From: Paenibacillus dendrobii
Lineage (GTDB): Bacteria; Bacillota; Bacilli; Paenibacillales; Paenibacillaceae
Length of the DNA: 64,000 nt
Assembly: GCF_009807035.1 (NCBI RefSeq)
Contig: NZ_WUBI01000001.1
Span: 2,046,001 to 2,110,000, forward strand
Reading direction: 5' to 3'
This document shows positions 1-8,387 of this stretch, in pieces. A program made the translations under genes and the position numbers. The stretch's first letter is position 1; each line of letters opens with the position of its first letter. The notes under the pieces are model-generated. The model worked only from the letters and a program-made list of their open reading frames with translations, did no database searches and had not been told where the DNA came from.

Positions 1-638
1 CCATCTGTGATGAGTACTGCATCAGTCGATAGGAATTCTACGATTCGGGCTGCGTCAGCGGAAGCAAGAGCTTGCATAAATTGCTCCACCAAGTTGGTGG
101 TTTGCTCCTGATCGAAGTGATCCAAAAGATCCGAATCATCTTTTACATGAAGACTGCGTTTCGCTCGATGAAATATTTGCCGACAGTTCGCACTACTCTT
201 GCCAACAATGTCGGCAATTTCTTTATAATCGTACTGCAGCACCTCGTGCAGCAAGAAGACAGCCCGCTCCACATAAGATAATTGCTGCAACAACAGCAAG
301 TAAGCGGTAGATATCGATTCCTTCTGTAAGTAGGACTGCATCGGATCTGTTTCCTCACTCGCTGTTGTCACAAGTGGTTCAGGCAGCCATGTCCCGATGT
401 ATTTTTCCCGTTGCTTCCTCGTAGAACGAAGCAGACCGAGACAGCCATTAGTTACGATTTTACACAGATATGCTTTCATGTTTTGAATGTGATCTGACCC
501 CGATTTATATAAGGTTAAAAAGGCTTCTTGGACAATATCTTCCGCATCTGTGACACTGCCCAACATACGGTAGGCAAGAGAGAACAATAGTGGTTTGTAT
601 TCGGTATAGAATTGTTCTGTTTTTATGTTTTCCAACAT
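1..638 (-). CDS. ECF41-type RNA polymerase sigma factor (C-terminus beyond the window)
   Basis: About 212 residues are visible before the left edge cuts the gene. Start ATG at 638-636 follows an AGGTGG ribosome binding site. Region sigma2 is recognisable (residues about 15-50, with RMLGSVTDAEDIVQEAF), then a linker carrying WLPEPL, then sigma4 with a helix-turn-helix (YDYKEIADIVGKSSANCRQIFHRAK). After sigma4 the protein continues into a SnoaL-like segment ending at the edge in VLITDG. The WLPEP linker and SnoaL-like extension are hallmarks of the ECF41 group, whose extension controls activity in place of a separate anti-sigma factor. The gene lies 27 bases downstream of the oxidoreductase gene on the same strand, so the two are probably cotranscribed. 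The inducing signal is unknown. Confidence 0.85.
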   Translation of the reverse strand, partial: MLENIKTEQFYTEYKPLLFSLAYRMLGSVTDAEDIVQEAFLTLYKSGSDHIQNMKAYLCKIVTNGCLGLLRSTRKQREKYIGTWLPEPLVTTASEETDPMQSYLQKESISTAYLLLLQQLSYVERAVFLLHEVLQYDYKEIADIVGKSSANCRQIFHRAKRSLHVKDDSDLLDHFDQEQTTNLVEQFMQALASADAARIVEFLSTDAVLITD

Positions 639-665
639 GTTAACCACCTGCTTTCTTCGTGTTAT

Positions 666-1964
666 TCACACTACAATGGTTTCCCGACCACCCTTACAGC
701 CTGCCTCCATATCTTTTAACACGCACCGCGCCGCACGTCTCCCGCTTGCCGCCGCAGCATCTGCCAGCTGTTCCCCATGGCTGACCCACTCTCCCGCCAC
801 ATACAGCCCTGCAATTTCGGGTACGGCTGGACCCGGAAATCGATCTTCCCTGCCTAAGTGCATATAGTCATAGGCTACCACCATATTGGGGAGGTACTGT
901 TTGGCGACGACTTCCTCCTGCCAGCCCGGTTGGATCAGGTCCAACATTTGTTTGAGAAATCGTTCGTCAGTTTTTGGATCTGTTCCACCAGTGCCATTAT
1001 ATTTAACAATGTTCACCACGGGAGTGTCATCCTCACTTAATCGAGTAAATTTCGATTGATTCACGAAGTATATGGGTTGATCCACACCCAAAACCGCAAA
1101 ATGATCTGGTGCGGAAAGCCGCTTCAAAGAAAGAGTCAAACTTGCCGCCTTAATGACACGAGCTTGTTCTTTCCAACGTAAAACCGACTTACTTCCCTCA
1201 TCTTCCAAGAGTCGGGAGGTTACTGCAGGTGGGGTGGCGGAAATCACATGCGTGATGTCCATCTCCTGTCCGTCAGCAAACCTTATCTTGCGAACGGCCC
1301 CATCATGCTTGATTTGCGTTACGTTTTTTCTTATCATCATCGATACGCCTGACTGAACTGCTTTTTCGTAAAGTTGATCAATTAGAGTTTGCCAGCCATC
1401 CTGTACATAGATAATGCTATTCTTTTTCGTCGTGCGTGCTATCGAACGTAAGGCAGGGCCCGCCAATTGGTGATCAGGAGCATGTAAATACGAACTTACC
1501 CGGAACATGGCGTAAGCGATATGACGAGTCATCGGATCGCGAATTTCTTGTTCCAGCCAACTCCGCAGGCTGATAGCCGGCACGGAATCAGCATCGATTT
1601 TTGTCAACTTATTATAAAATTTAAAAAACTCTATCTTTCCTAACCATCTCAAGTTTTGAGAGAAAAAAAATCGAAATATATGAGATACTTGATTGTTCCA
1701 GAGAAATGATATGTTAGCCGAGGGGGATCCCCCTTCCATTCTTATGCCTAAATCTTGAAAGATTTCATCTACTGCCCCTCCCCTGATTATTGCATGAGCA
1801 CCTTGATCGAAGGTAGCCCCGTTTTTCTTGACGGATATAGCCCGACCACCAAATTGGCTGGACTTCTCCAACAGGACAACAGACTTACCTGCCTGAGCCA
1901 AGTCAATAGCAGCAACCAATCCTGCAATACCTCCACCGATGATTGCCACATCAAACTGTTTCAT
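666..1964 (-). CDS. FAD-dependent oxidoreductase (amine oxidase / phytoene desaturase-like)
   Basis: 432 residues. The N-terminus has the dinucleotide-binding Rossmann signature (VAIIGGGIAGLVAAIDLAQAG, residues about 6-26) followed by the acidic ribose-binding residue in VVLLEKSSQFGGRA, typical of the flavin amine oxidase/phytoene desaturase superfamily. The C-terminus has the second FAD contact (IAGLYVAGEWVSHG). The start ATG is preceded by GGGAGG. Substrate cannot be read from the sequence. It is the first gene of a two-gene run with an ECF41-type sigma factor; such sigma factors usually sit next to a carboxymuconolactone decarboxylase, oxidoreductase or epimerase gene, and this would be the oxidoreductase version. 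An ECF41-like promoter lies directly upstream. Confidence 0.85.
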   Translation of the reverse strand: MKQFDVAIIGGGIAGLVAAIDLAQAGKSVVLLEKSSQFGGRAISVKKNGATFDQGAHAIIRGGAVDEIFQDLGIRMEGGSPSANISFLWNNQVSHIFRFFFSQNLRWLGKIEFFKFYNKLTKIDADSVPAISLRSWLEQEIRDPMTRHIAYAMFRVSSYLHAPDHQLAGPALRSIARTTKKNSIIYVQDGWQTLIDQLYEKAVQSGVSMMIRKNVTQIKHDGAVRKIRFADGQEMDITHVISATPPAVTSRLLEDEGSKSVLRWKEQARVIKAASLTLSLKRLSAPDHFAVLGVDQPIYFVNQSKFTRLSEDDTPVVNIVKYNGTGGTDPKTDERFLKQMLDLIQPGWQEEVVAKQYLPNMVVAYDYMHLGREDRFPGPAVPEIAGLYVAGEWVSHGEQLADAAAASGRRAARCVLKDMEAGCKGGRETIVV

Positions 1965-2006
1965 CGTTGATACCTCCCTTCCCCCTTTTTGTCTTTCATA
2001 AACTAA

Positions 2007-2033
2007 GATAGTGAAGCGGGTGGATTTGTGACA
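2007..2033 (-). promoter_or_regulatory. ECF41-like promoter upstream of the oxidoreductase-sigma operon
   Basis: On the minus strand TGTCACA (2033-2027) is followed after exactly 16 bases by TATC (2010-2007). The ECF41 target I recall is TGTCACA, 16 bases, CGTC, so the -35 is exact and the -10 matches in its last two bases. It sits about 43 bases upstream of the oxidoreductase start, as expected for autoregulation by the adjacent sigma factor. Confidence 0.65.
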
Positions 2034-2201
2034 ATTTTTAATAATTTTTTTTGATATCTGCTTCTTTGAGAAAGAAGGCGATAATACTCCATGTTTCCGT
2101 TTTCGTCGCTCTCTTTATTTCTTCACACGATGAGTTTACTGGTTCAAGAACAATCCCATCTGACCACCAAAATGTTCTTGTCGTCTTACAAAAATTTGGA
2201 C

Positions 2202-2510
2202 CTAAAGAAAACGATCATCGATTTCCTTCCGGGGTCTACCAAACGTAACTCCTTCCATACGTGCAACTTCAATACCTTCCGCCTGCCGCTGCCGGTTCTT
2301 CTTACGCTCCTGTTCAGCCACGTATGCCAGGAGGCTTAAATACTGATCCTCCATCACCTTTCCAAAGTCACCCATTGTTTTAAACTTTCGACTATCGAAC
2401 AAGGTTTCATTATCCAGGCAGACAATGTCAGCACCAACTTCGCGTGTAATGTGCTTCCATTCCCGAATGATCCCATCATAATCTCGATCTAACCGGTCAA
2501 GTCTCGAAAT
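2202..2510 (-). pseudogene. Serine recombinase (resolvase/invertase family) remnant
   Basis: One open frame of about 102 residues reads ISRLDRLDRDYDGII at 2510 and ends at 2202 with GRPRKEIDDRFL. ISRLDRLxRD, the middle DxxTLFDSRK-like stretch, MGDFGKVMEDQYLSLLAYVAEQER and the terminal GVTFGRP match the core and C-terminal catalytic part of small serine resolvases. The N-terminal third with the catalytic serine and the C-terminal helix-turn-helix are missing. There is no start codon at the left end of the homology: an in-frame TAA (the stop of the neighbouring ORF) directly precedes it. This is the trace of a mobile element or an inversion system, not a working recombinase. Confidence 0.8.
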
Positions 2511-2831
2511 TTAACGAGCTGCCGTTTGGTGTTGGACTCTATCCATGACCAACTCTATCCATGACCATTCGCCATCTAAGGCTGCTAATCTTTTCAGATA
2601 ATCGTCTTTGTAGTGATGGACGTATTCAAGAAACGCATCCTTTTCAAGCGAATCCTCAAACAACAGAACGACCTCGAAGAAACGCCTTCGAGCATACCCC
2701 TGCTCATGATTATCTTTGTTGAAAAGAAACTCATTCAACTTGTAGGCAGGACTGCCCTTCGTAAAATACTTTAGAGAATAATCTGCATGAACTCTGTGTT
2801 CTCCAAAAAAGAGCCCCCCCCATTCTGGCAC
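2511..2831 (-). CDS. Hypothetical protein, probably a gene fragment
   Basis: 106 residues from a GTG at 2831; I do not recognise the family. The frame stays open further upstream for about 13 residues (DLIVILDGGRYYTPVPEW), so the visible start may be internal. The protein is rich in aromatic and charged residues (HRVHADYSLKYF, LEYVHHYKDDYLKRLAALDGEW), soluble, with no signal peptide. Its TAA stop is immediately followed, in the same frame, by the serine-recombinase fragment, which suggests a deletion or insertion joint here. Between 2832 and 3004 I see no other gene. Confidence 0.4.
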   Translation of the reverse strand: MPEWGGLFFGEHRVHADYSLKYFTKGSPAYKLNEFLFNKDNHEQGYARRRFFEVVLLFEDSLEKDAFLEYVHHYKDDYLKRLAALDGEWSWIELVMDRVQHQTAAR

Positions 2832-3004
2832 AGGTGTGTAGTACCTTCCTCCATCTAGAATAACGATAAGATCACCGTATCACGAATCCCATCCACGTAA
2901 CGCAAATGGGACATATTTGGTGAAGAAAAAAGAATTGGCTATAACCCAAAAGAGACACACCAGTAAAAATGATGTCTTTGTATTGAAGATAGAGTGCCTT
3001 AAGA

Positions 3005-3060
3005 AATCAGAATAAAAGAGAGGCATCCATTTTAGTGGATGCCTCTCTTTTATTCTGATT
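3005..3060. terminator. Perfect 25-bp inverted repeat, bidirectional terminator
   Basis: Positions 3005-3029 and 3036-3060 are perfect reverse complements around a six-base loop (ttttag). The inner part (AAAGAGAGGCATCCA) gives a strong hairpin, and either strand leaves it through a short T-rich stretch. It begins at the stop codon of the phosphatase gene. The stem is longer than an ordinary intrinsic terminator. Confidence 0.8.
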
Positions 3061-3493
3061 ATGTTGCATATATTTTTTTCAATAATTCCTTTTGCATAGG
3101 CTTAATATCGTTAATATTTCTGATGCTTGCCTTTGATTCAGCATCATCGACCGAATTCGGGAGTCCTAGCTCTAACAGTACGCCAGCAGCAACGGTCCCA
3201 GTCCGACCTTTGCCTCCGCCACAGTGAAAGACAACTTTCTTACCATCATTATACGCAACAAAATCTTCATTAATCGGCTTTTCAAAGAGATCTGCTTCAT
3301 TTTCTTTCGTGTTGTCGTCAAGCGGAACTTTCACCCAGCGAACATGATCTGTCGGATTTGCACACTCCGTTGCTTCCTCTCGCAGATCCACAACAACTTC
3401 AACGCCTTCGTTTATAACCATTGCTTCTACATCGGCAGCTCCGCCCATAAAGCAACAGAACAAGTCAATGTATATAGATGCATGATTATACAT
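3059..3493 (-). CDS. Small protein-tyrosine/dual-specificity phosphatase-like protein
   Basis: 144 residues. The phosphatase loop is plain: VVFHCGGGKGRTGTVAAG gives C-x5-R with catalytic Cys about residue 92 and Arg about 98. Upstream, VEVVVDLREEA and WVKVPLDDN match the family's core strand and general-acid region. The first about 15 residues (MYNHASIYIDLFCCF) look unlike the usual N-terminus of this group, and no ribosome binding site precedes the ATG at 3493, so the 5' end may be rearranged or the true start internal. The gene ends in a long palindromic terminator. Substrate unknown. Confidence 0.7.
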   Translation of the reverse strand: MYNHASIYIDLFCCFMGGAADVEAMVINEGVEVVVDLREEATECANPTDHVRWVKVPLDDNTKENEADLFEKPINEDFVAYNDGKKVVFHCGGGKGRTGTVAAGVLLELGLPNSVDDAESKASIRNINDIKPMQKELLKKIYAT

Positions 3494-3571
3494 TTATCAT
3501 TAATTATGAAATTTTATTCTCAATAATTTAAAAAGTTTTCTCAATAATTATGACGCCACACATTCTCTATA

Positions 3572-6166
3572 TTACGAACACTTGCTGTATCCGCAATTTC
3601 CGCAGGTTTTGCAGCCTTCGATATTAATCAGCGTCGCGGAACCGCAGGACGGGCAAAGATCGCGAGATGCCTTCGGATCGTCATAGCGGTGGTCCTGACC
3701 GCCGCCGTGATCGGCCGTTTCAGGGGCCAGCGTCGCCGCAACCGGTGCCGGATCATGATCCTCGTCGTAGCCTGCCTGCACATGCGTTTCGAGCGCTTTG
3801 GCCACGGCATCCGCAATGGACTCGACGCGGTTCGCGCCGAAACCAATGGCTCCGGAACCGCCAATGCCCTTCAGATGTTTGATGAGCAGCTCGACCTTGT
3901 GACCGTGATCCCCGTAACGCAGGAACAGCGAGCAGACGCGTCCAAGGGCTTCCGCCATCGCAAAGACGTCCGAACCGGCTTTGCCTACATTGAGGAAAAT
4001 CTCGCTTGGAATGCCGTCCAAATCATTAATGGTGATGTATGCCATGCCGAATGGCGTGTTAATTTTGTAGGTTGCTCCGCGCAGCACCTGCGGGCGGCGC
4101 TTGTACTGCTTGTCGACGACTTTCGCTCCGGACTCGCCCATAGCCGGTTGCAGTTTGGCCGCAGGCTCCTGCACTTCTGTTTCTTTCGTACTGGCCGCTT
4201 CGTTCACTGCGGTATCTTGCTTTTTGTCTTCCTTCTTCTCGGTCTGCAAGACCTGCACATCGCGACTACCGTCACGGTAGATCGTCACGCCTTTGCAGCC
4301 CAGATCGAAAGCCAGCTCATACAGGCGCCCTGTCTCTTCCACCGTAAAGTCCGCAGGGCAATTCGCCGTCTTCGAGATGGAGCTGTCAACCCAGCGCTGG
4401 ATTGCCGCTTGGGCGCGGATATGATCCTCTGCGGACAAATCCATGGCGGTTACGAAGTAATCCGGCAGCTCTTCTCCAGGATGGGCGTCGAGCCAATCCT
4501 GCGCGATCGGCACGAATTGTTCGTCAAAGCCGAGACGGCTTTGGCGGAAATACTTGAATGCGAAGTACGGCTCAATGCCTGTCGAAGTGCCTACCATCGT
4601 ACCCGTGCTTCCCGTAGGAGCCTGCGTGATGACGGTGACGTTCCGCATGCCGCTTTCACGGACAGCATCGCCGACCTCAGGATATGCCTCGGTCATATTT
4701 TTCATAAAGCCGCTTTGCAGATACAATTCCGCGTCGAATGCCGGGAAGGAACCCTTCTCCCCTGCAATCTCGGAAGACGCCAAATAGGCTTCGCGGGCAA
4801 TAAATCCGTAGAGCTTATCCAGAAATTCCATGGATTCCGGGCTGCCATATCGGATGTTTAATTTGATCATCAGCTCGGCCAAACCCATGGTGCCAAGACC
4901 TACGCGGCGTTCTTTCTTCTGGTTCCGCTCGTTTTCCTCGAAATGATAAGGCGTCTTGCTGATGACGTTATCCAGGAAACGCACGGAATAACGAGTGGTT
5001 AGCGCCAGATCATCCCATGCCACGTCATGTTTCTCTTCATCATAGAACTTAGAGAGATTCACGGCGGACAGGTTGCAGACGCCCCAAGCCGGCAATCCCT
5101 GCTCACCGCAAGGATTCGTGCAGATGATCGGGTTGAAATACCAGCTGTTGGACATTTGGTTGTAGTATTCCATGAATACCACACCGGGCTCCGCGGATTT
5201 CCAGGCCGATTCGATGATCGTATGCCAGATTTCGCGCGCTTTGACGGTGCGGTAATGAATGACGCTGCGTCCTTCCTTTTTCCACTTGTCGAGATCGCCG
5301 TCCCAGATTTCGTTATAATCCGGCTCATTCGTATCCGGAAATACGAGATCCCAGTCGCGATCCTCTTTAACGGCCTTCATGAAGTCGTTGCTCACGCATA
5401 CGGACAAGTTCGCATTCGTAACCTGTCCCATCGTTTGCTTGACGGTGATGAAATCCAGGATATCCGGATGCCAGTCGTTCATCATCAGCATGAGGGCGCC
5501 TCTGCGGCTGCCGCCCTGCTCGATTAACCCGGTCGTGTAGCTGAACAGTCCACCCCAGGAAACAGCGCCGCTGGAAGATCCGTTAACGCCCTTGACGACG
5601 GCTCTGCGCGGACGTAAAGAAGATAAGTTGATCCCAACCCCGCCGCCGCGGGCCATAATTTCCGTCATTTCGGACAGCGTAGCCATAATGCCGCCGCGGC
5701 TGTCTTTAGGCGATGGAATGACATAGCAGTTGAACAGGGTCAGCTCATCGCTGGCGCCTGCGCCGGCAGCAATGCGCCCGCCGGGAACCAGTTTCCAGTC
5801 ATCCAGAATATAGCGGAACTTCTTCTGCCACTCTTCCTGCAGCTCCGGGGTCTCTTCCACGGAAGACATGGCTTCCGCCAAACGGTTCCACATTTCTTCC
5901 GGTGTCTTCTCTATATTTAAAGTCAATTTATCCACATGAGATTCAACGAGCTCACCGCGGCGGGTTTTGACCGTCACGATGCTGCCTTCACGGCTCACGA
6001 TCTCTCCGACTTCCTTGGTAGGAAACTTCGGATCGTCTTTGGTCAACACCAGAACGACGTCCCCGACCTTCGCATGGCTCGTATCCGGGTCCTTCCAGGC
6101 ATAACGGTCCAAAAAGATTTTTTCGCTCAATCCTTCAAGCTTTTGCTTCTGCTGAATCATACCCAA
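3572..6166 (-). CDS. nrdJ: Adenosylcobalamin-dependent (class II) ribonucleoside-diphosphate reductase
   Basis: Reduces ribonucleotides to deoxyribonucleotides using a B12-derived radical, so it works with or without oxygen. The ten-stranded barrel is recognisable from FNCYVIPSP (first redox Cys), through NLSSLRPRR and the NPCGEQGLPAWGVCNLS active-site segment, to GMRNVTVITQAPTGSTGT. The C-terminus ends in a Cys-rich zinc-ribbon tail (CPSCG...CKTCGNCGYSKCS) that reloads the active site. Length, about 864 residues, fits the bacterial class II family. The best start is TTG at 6166-6164, nine bases after GGAGG (6180-6176); an ATG at 6160 is 15 bases away. No small-subunit gene is present, as expected. 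NrdR-type boxes lie upstream. Confidence 0.95.
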   Translation of the reverse strand: MGMIQQKQKLEGLSEKIFLDRYAWKDPDTSHAKVGDVVLVLTKDDPKFPTKEVGEIVSREGSIVTVKTRRGELVESHVDKLTLNIEKTPEEMWNRLAEAMSSVEETPELQEEWQKKFRYILDDWKLVPGGRIAAGAGASDELTLFNCYVIPSPKDSRGGIMATLSEMTEIMARGGGVGINLSSLRPRRAVVKGVNGSSSGAVSWGGLFSYTTGLIEQGGSRRGALMLMMNDWHPDILDFITVKQTMGQVTNANLSVCVSNDFMKAVKEDRDWDLVFPDTNEPDYNEIWDGDLDKWKKEGRSVIHYRTVKAREIWHTIIESAWKSAEPGVVFMEYYNQMSNSWYFNPIICTNPCGEQGLPAWGVCNLSAVNLSKFYDEEKHDVAWDDLALTTRYSVRFLDNVISKTPYHFEENERNQKKERRVGLGTMGLAELMIKLNIRYGSPESMEFLDKLYGFIAREAYLASSEIAGEKGSFPAFDAELYLQSGFMKNMTEAYPEVGDAVRESGMRNVTVITQAPTGSTGTMVGTSTGIEPYFAFKYFRQSRLGFDEQFVPIAQDWLDAHPGEELPDYFVTAMDLSAEDHIRAQAAIQRWVDSSISKTANCPADFTVEETGRLYELAFDLGCKGVTIYRDGSRDVQVLQTEKKEDKKQDTAVNEAASTKETEVQEPAAKLQPAMGESGAKVVDKQYKRRPQVLRGATYKINTPFGMAYITINDLDGIPSEIFLNVGKAGSDVFAMAEALGRVCSLFLRYGDHGHKVELLIKHLKGIGGSGAIGFGANRVESIADAVAKALETHVQAGYDEDHDPAPVAATLAPETADHGGGQDHRYDDPKASRDLCPSCGSATLINIEGCKTCGNCGYSKCS

Positions 6167-6347
6167 ATGAAACAACCTCCCATGATATTGGTATTATTCA
6201 CATACACACCGCGAAATGAACTCAAGCGCTAAATTCCGGCCCTATCTCTCGCTCATTCCATACCTAAAATCGAACTATAAAAGAGAAAAACTTTAGTTCA
6301 TTTTATTTCATAAGATGAAGGCACAAAAACACGTTTTCGTTCTTCAC

Positions 6348-6396
6348 GCACAATATATAGTGTTCATTACTCATTATACTATACCACATATTGTAA
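6348..6396 (-). promoter_or_regulatory. Tandem NrdR boxes and promoter region of nrdJ
   Basis: GCACAATATATAGTGT at 6348-6363 fits the NrdR box (acaCwAtATaTwgtgt) at 15 of 16 positions. A weaker copy (ATACCACATATTGTAA) lies at 6381-6396, about three helical turns away, the usual spacing. On the minus strand a TATAAT (6377-6372) lies between them, so NrdR bound to the pair would block the promoter. The leader of about 190 bases to nrdJ shows no B12-box. From 6397 to 6643, between these boxes and yqhH, I see no gene. Confidence 0.75.
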
Positions 6397-6643
6397 CTCT
6401 ACAAAGACACCCTGAAATTTAAGGCATGTAAGCTCTTCAATAGGGGACAAACTCTTCTTTTCTCCATCTATCTCACTTTTTTGATTTACGCACTTTGAAA
6501 ATATTCATGAAAATCATCCCTTACTTATGAACGAAGCCCGATTCGGCCCTGTTATGAACTCTTCCTTTTACGTGCATACTACACATTACTTGGATCAAGC
6601 AAATCCTTATACGCATGATACGAAAACGAAGGAGGTACGGGGC

Positions 6644-8386
6644 ATGAATACTTCCCAACCCAGTGCAAACGGACAGCCGCAGGAACTCCCGGTTCCTCTC
6701 CATATCGATCGCAGCTGGCTCGAGCAGCTGAATAACCGTCTCGAAAAAGGCGGGCCCTGGGGCGATTGGCGGCTAGCACAGCTGGCTATCCAGGGAGAAG
6801 AAGCGCGCCTGGTCACAAGCTTTGATGAGCTGCAGTGCCTGAAGCATTTGCAAGGCCTTTCCCCGCTCCCCCACCAACTCGACACGGCGCACAAGGTGCT
6901 GTTCGAAATGTCCGGAAGAGCTATATTGGCTGATGAGGTCGGACTCGGCAAAACGATAGAAGCCGGCATGATTTTAAAAGAATATATGATACGCGGTCTC
7001 GTCTCCAAAGTCCTGATTCTCGTACCGGCCTCGCTCGTACTGCAATGGGTGCGAGAGCTGAACAGCAAATTCGGCATTTCCGCCGTTGCCCAGAAAAAAG
7101 CCTACACCTGGCATTCCGATGTCGTGGTTGCCTCCATGGATACAGCCAAGCGTGATCCGCATAAAGATTTCCTGCTCGAACAGGAATACGACATGCTAAT
7201 TATCGATGAGGCCCACAAACTGAAAAACAAGAAAACGACGAACTATCAGTTCATTCAGAAGCTTCGCAAGAAATATTGTCTCCTGCTGACTGCCACGCCG
7301 GTGCAAAACGACATGAGTGAGCTCTTCAATCTCATCACGCTGTTGAAGCCGGGACAGCTAGGCCGCCAGGGAGACTTTTCCACGAATTTCGTCGTCGGCA
7401 AGCGCCAGCCCAAGAATCAGGAACAACTGAAGGATGAACTCGCCAAGGTCATGATCCGCAATCGACGCGGCGAAGGCCCGGTATATTTTACGAAGCGGAA
7501 TGTGAGCAATATCAGCCTTCAATTATCTGCCGAAGAACAAGCCTTATATGACGGTGTGACAGCCTTTGTCAAAGACCAGTATAAGGCCTCAGAGGGGAAT
7601 TTAAGCAGTATGCTGTCGCTCGTTACCTTGCAACGGGAAGTGTGCAGCAGCCGTGATGCCGTATTCCTCACCTTGGTAAATCTATCGAAAAAAATTCCGG
7701 ACGAGTCCCCCCTCACCGCCAAGGTCTGGGAGCTGGTCAATGCCATCAAAGCCATCAAGGCGAACACAAAGGCCGAAAAAACAATCGAACTGATCAAGCA
7801 AATGAATGAAAAGGTCATCGTGTTCACCGAATACCGTGCTACCCAGGAATATCTGCTCCAATATTTTCAGAAGCACGGATTGATCTGCGTTCCCTACCGC
7901 GGCGGCATGAATCGGGGCAAAAAAGATTGGATGATGGATTTGTTCCGGGGACGCGCCCAGGTCATGATCGCGACCGAGGCAGGCGGCGAAGGCATTAACC
8001 TGCAATTCTGCCACCATATGATCAACTTTGACCTGCCGTGGAACCCCATGCGGGTAGAACAGCGAATTGGCCGGGTTCACCGGCTGGGACAGCAAAAGGA
8101 CGTGCAAATATACAACTTGTCCACTTCCGGAACGATCGAGGAACATATCCTGCATCTGCTTCACGAAAAGATCAATATGTTCGAAATGGTCATTGGCGGT
8201 TTGGACGTGATTCTCGAACGGTTTGAAAAACAGGAGTCCTTGGAGAAAAGCTTATATAAGTTGTTCCTGGAGTCTGATTCCAATGAGGAAATCCGGCAAA
8301 AGGTCAGCTCACTCGGCCAAACGCTGGATCAAATTAAACAGCAGGTTGATTACGAATCGGAAACCATGAGGGAGGAGGAAGCATAA
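6644..8386 (+). CDS. yqhH: SNF2-family DNA-dependent ATPase/helicase YqhH
   Basis: 580 residues from ATG 6644, which has AAGGAGG eight bases upstream; the open frame extends back to 6527 but that part lacks a ribosome binding site. Walker A is ILADEVGLGKTIEAGMIL (about residues 93-110), Walker B IIDEAHKLKN, motif III LLLTATPVQN. The C-terminal helicase domain shows VIVFTEYRATQEYL, ATEAGGEGINLQF and the arginine finger RIGRVHRLGQ, as in RapA/HepA-type SNF2 proteins. These translocate on DNA or remodel bound protein; the cellular role of YqhH is not known to me. It is followed after one base by yqhG, the same pair as in Bacillus subtilis. Confidence 0.9.
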   Translation: MNTSQPSANGQPQELPVPLHIDRSWLEQLNNRLEKGGPWGDWRLAQLAIQGEEARLVTSFDELQCLKHLQGLSPLPHQLDTAHKVLFEMSGRAILADEVGLGKTIEAGMILKEYMIRGLVSKVLILVPASLVLQWVRELNSKFGISAVAQKKAYTWHSDVVVASMDTAKRDPHKDFLLEQEYDMLIIDEAHKLKNKKTTNYQFIQKLRKKYCLLLTATPVQNDMSELFNLITLLKPGQLGRQGDFSTNFVVGKRQPKNQEQLKDELAKVMIRNRRGEGPVYFTKRNVSNISLQLSAEEQALYDGVTAFVKDQYKASEGNLSSMLSLVTLQREVCSSRDAVFLTLVNLSKKIPDESPLTAKVWELVNAIKAIKANTKAEKTIELIKQMNEKVIVFTEYRATQEYLLQYFQKHGLICVPYRGGMNRGKKDWMMDLFRGRAQVMIATEAGGEGINLQFCHHMINFDLPWNPMRVEQRIGRVHRLGQQKDVQIYNLSTSGTIEEHILHLLHEKINMFEMVIGGLDVILERFEKQESLEKSLYKLFLESDSNEEIRQKVSSLGQTLDQIKQQVDYESETMREEEA

Positions 8387-8387
8387 C

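Noticed and set aside
3689..4861. 390-codon open frame antisense to nrdJ
   Set aside because: The opposite strand encodes recognisable reductase motifs throughout, and this frame has no family resemblance or start signal.
6167..6347. B12 riboswitch before nrdJ
   Set aside because: Plausible for a B12 enzyme, but no B12-box or multi-arm structure is visible in the leader.
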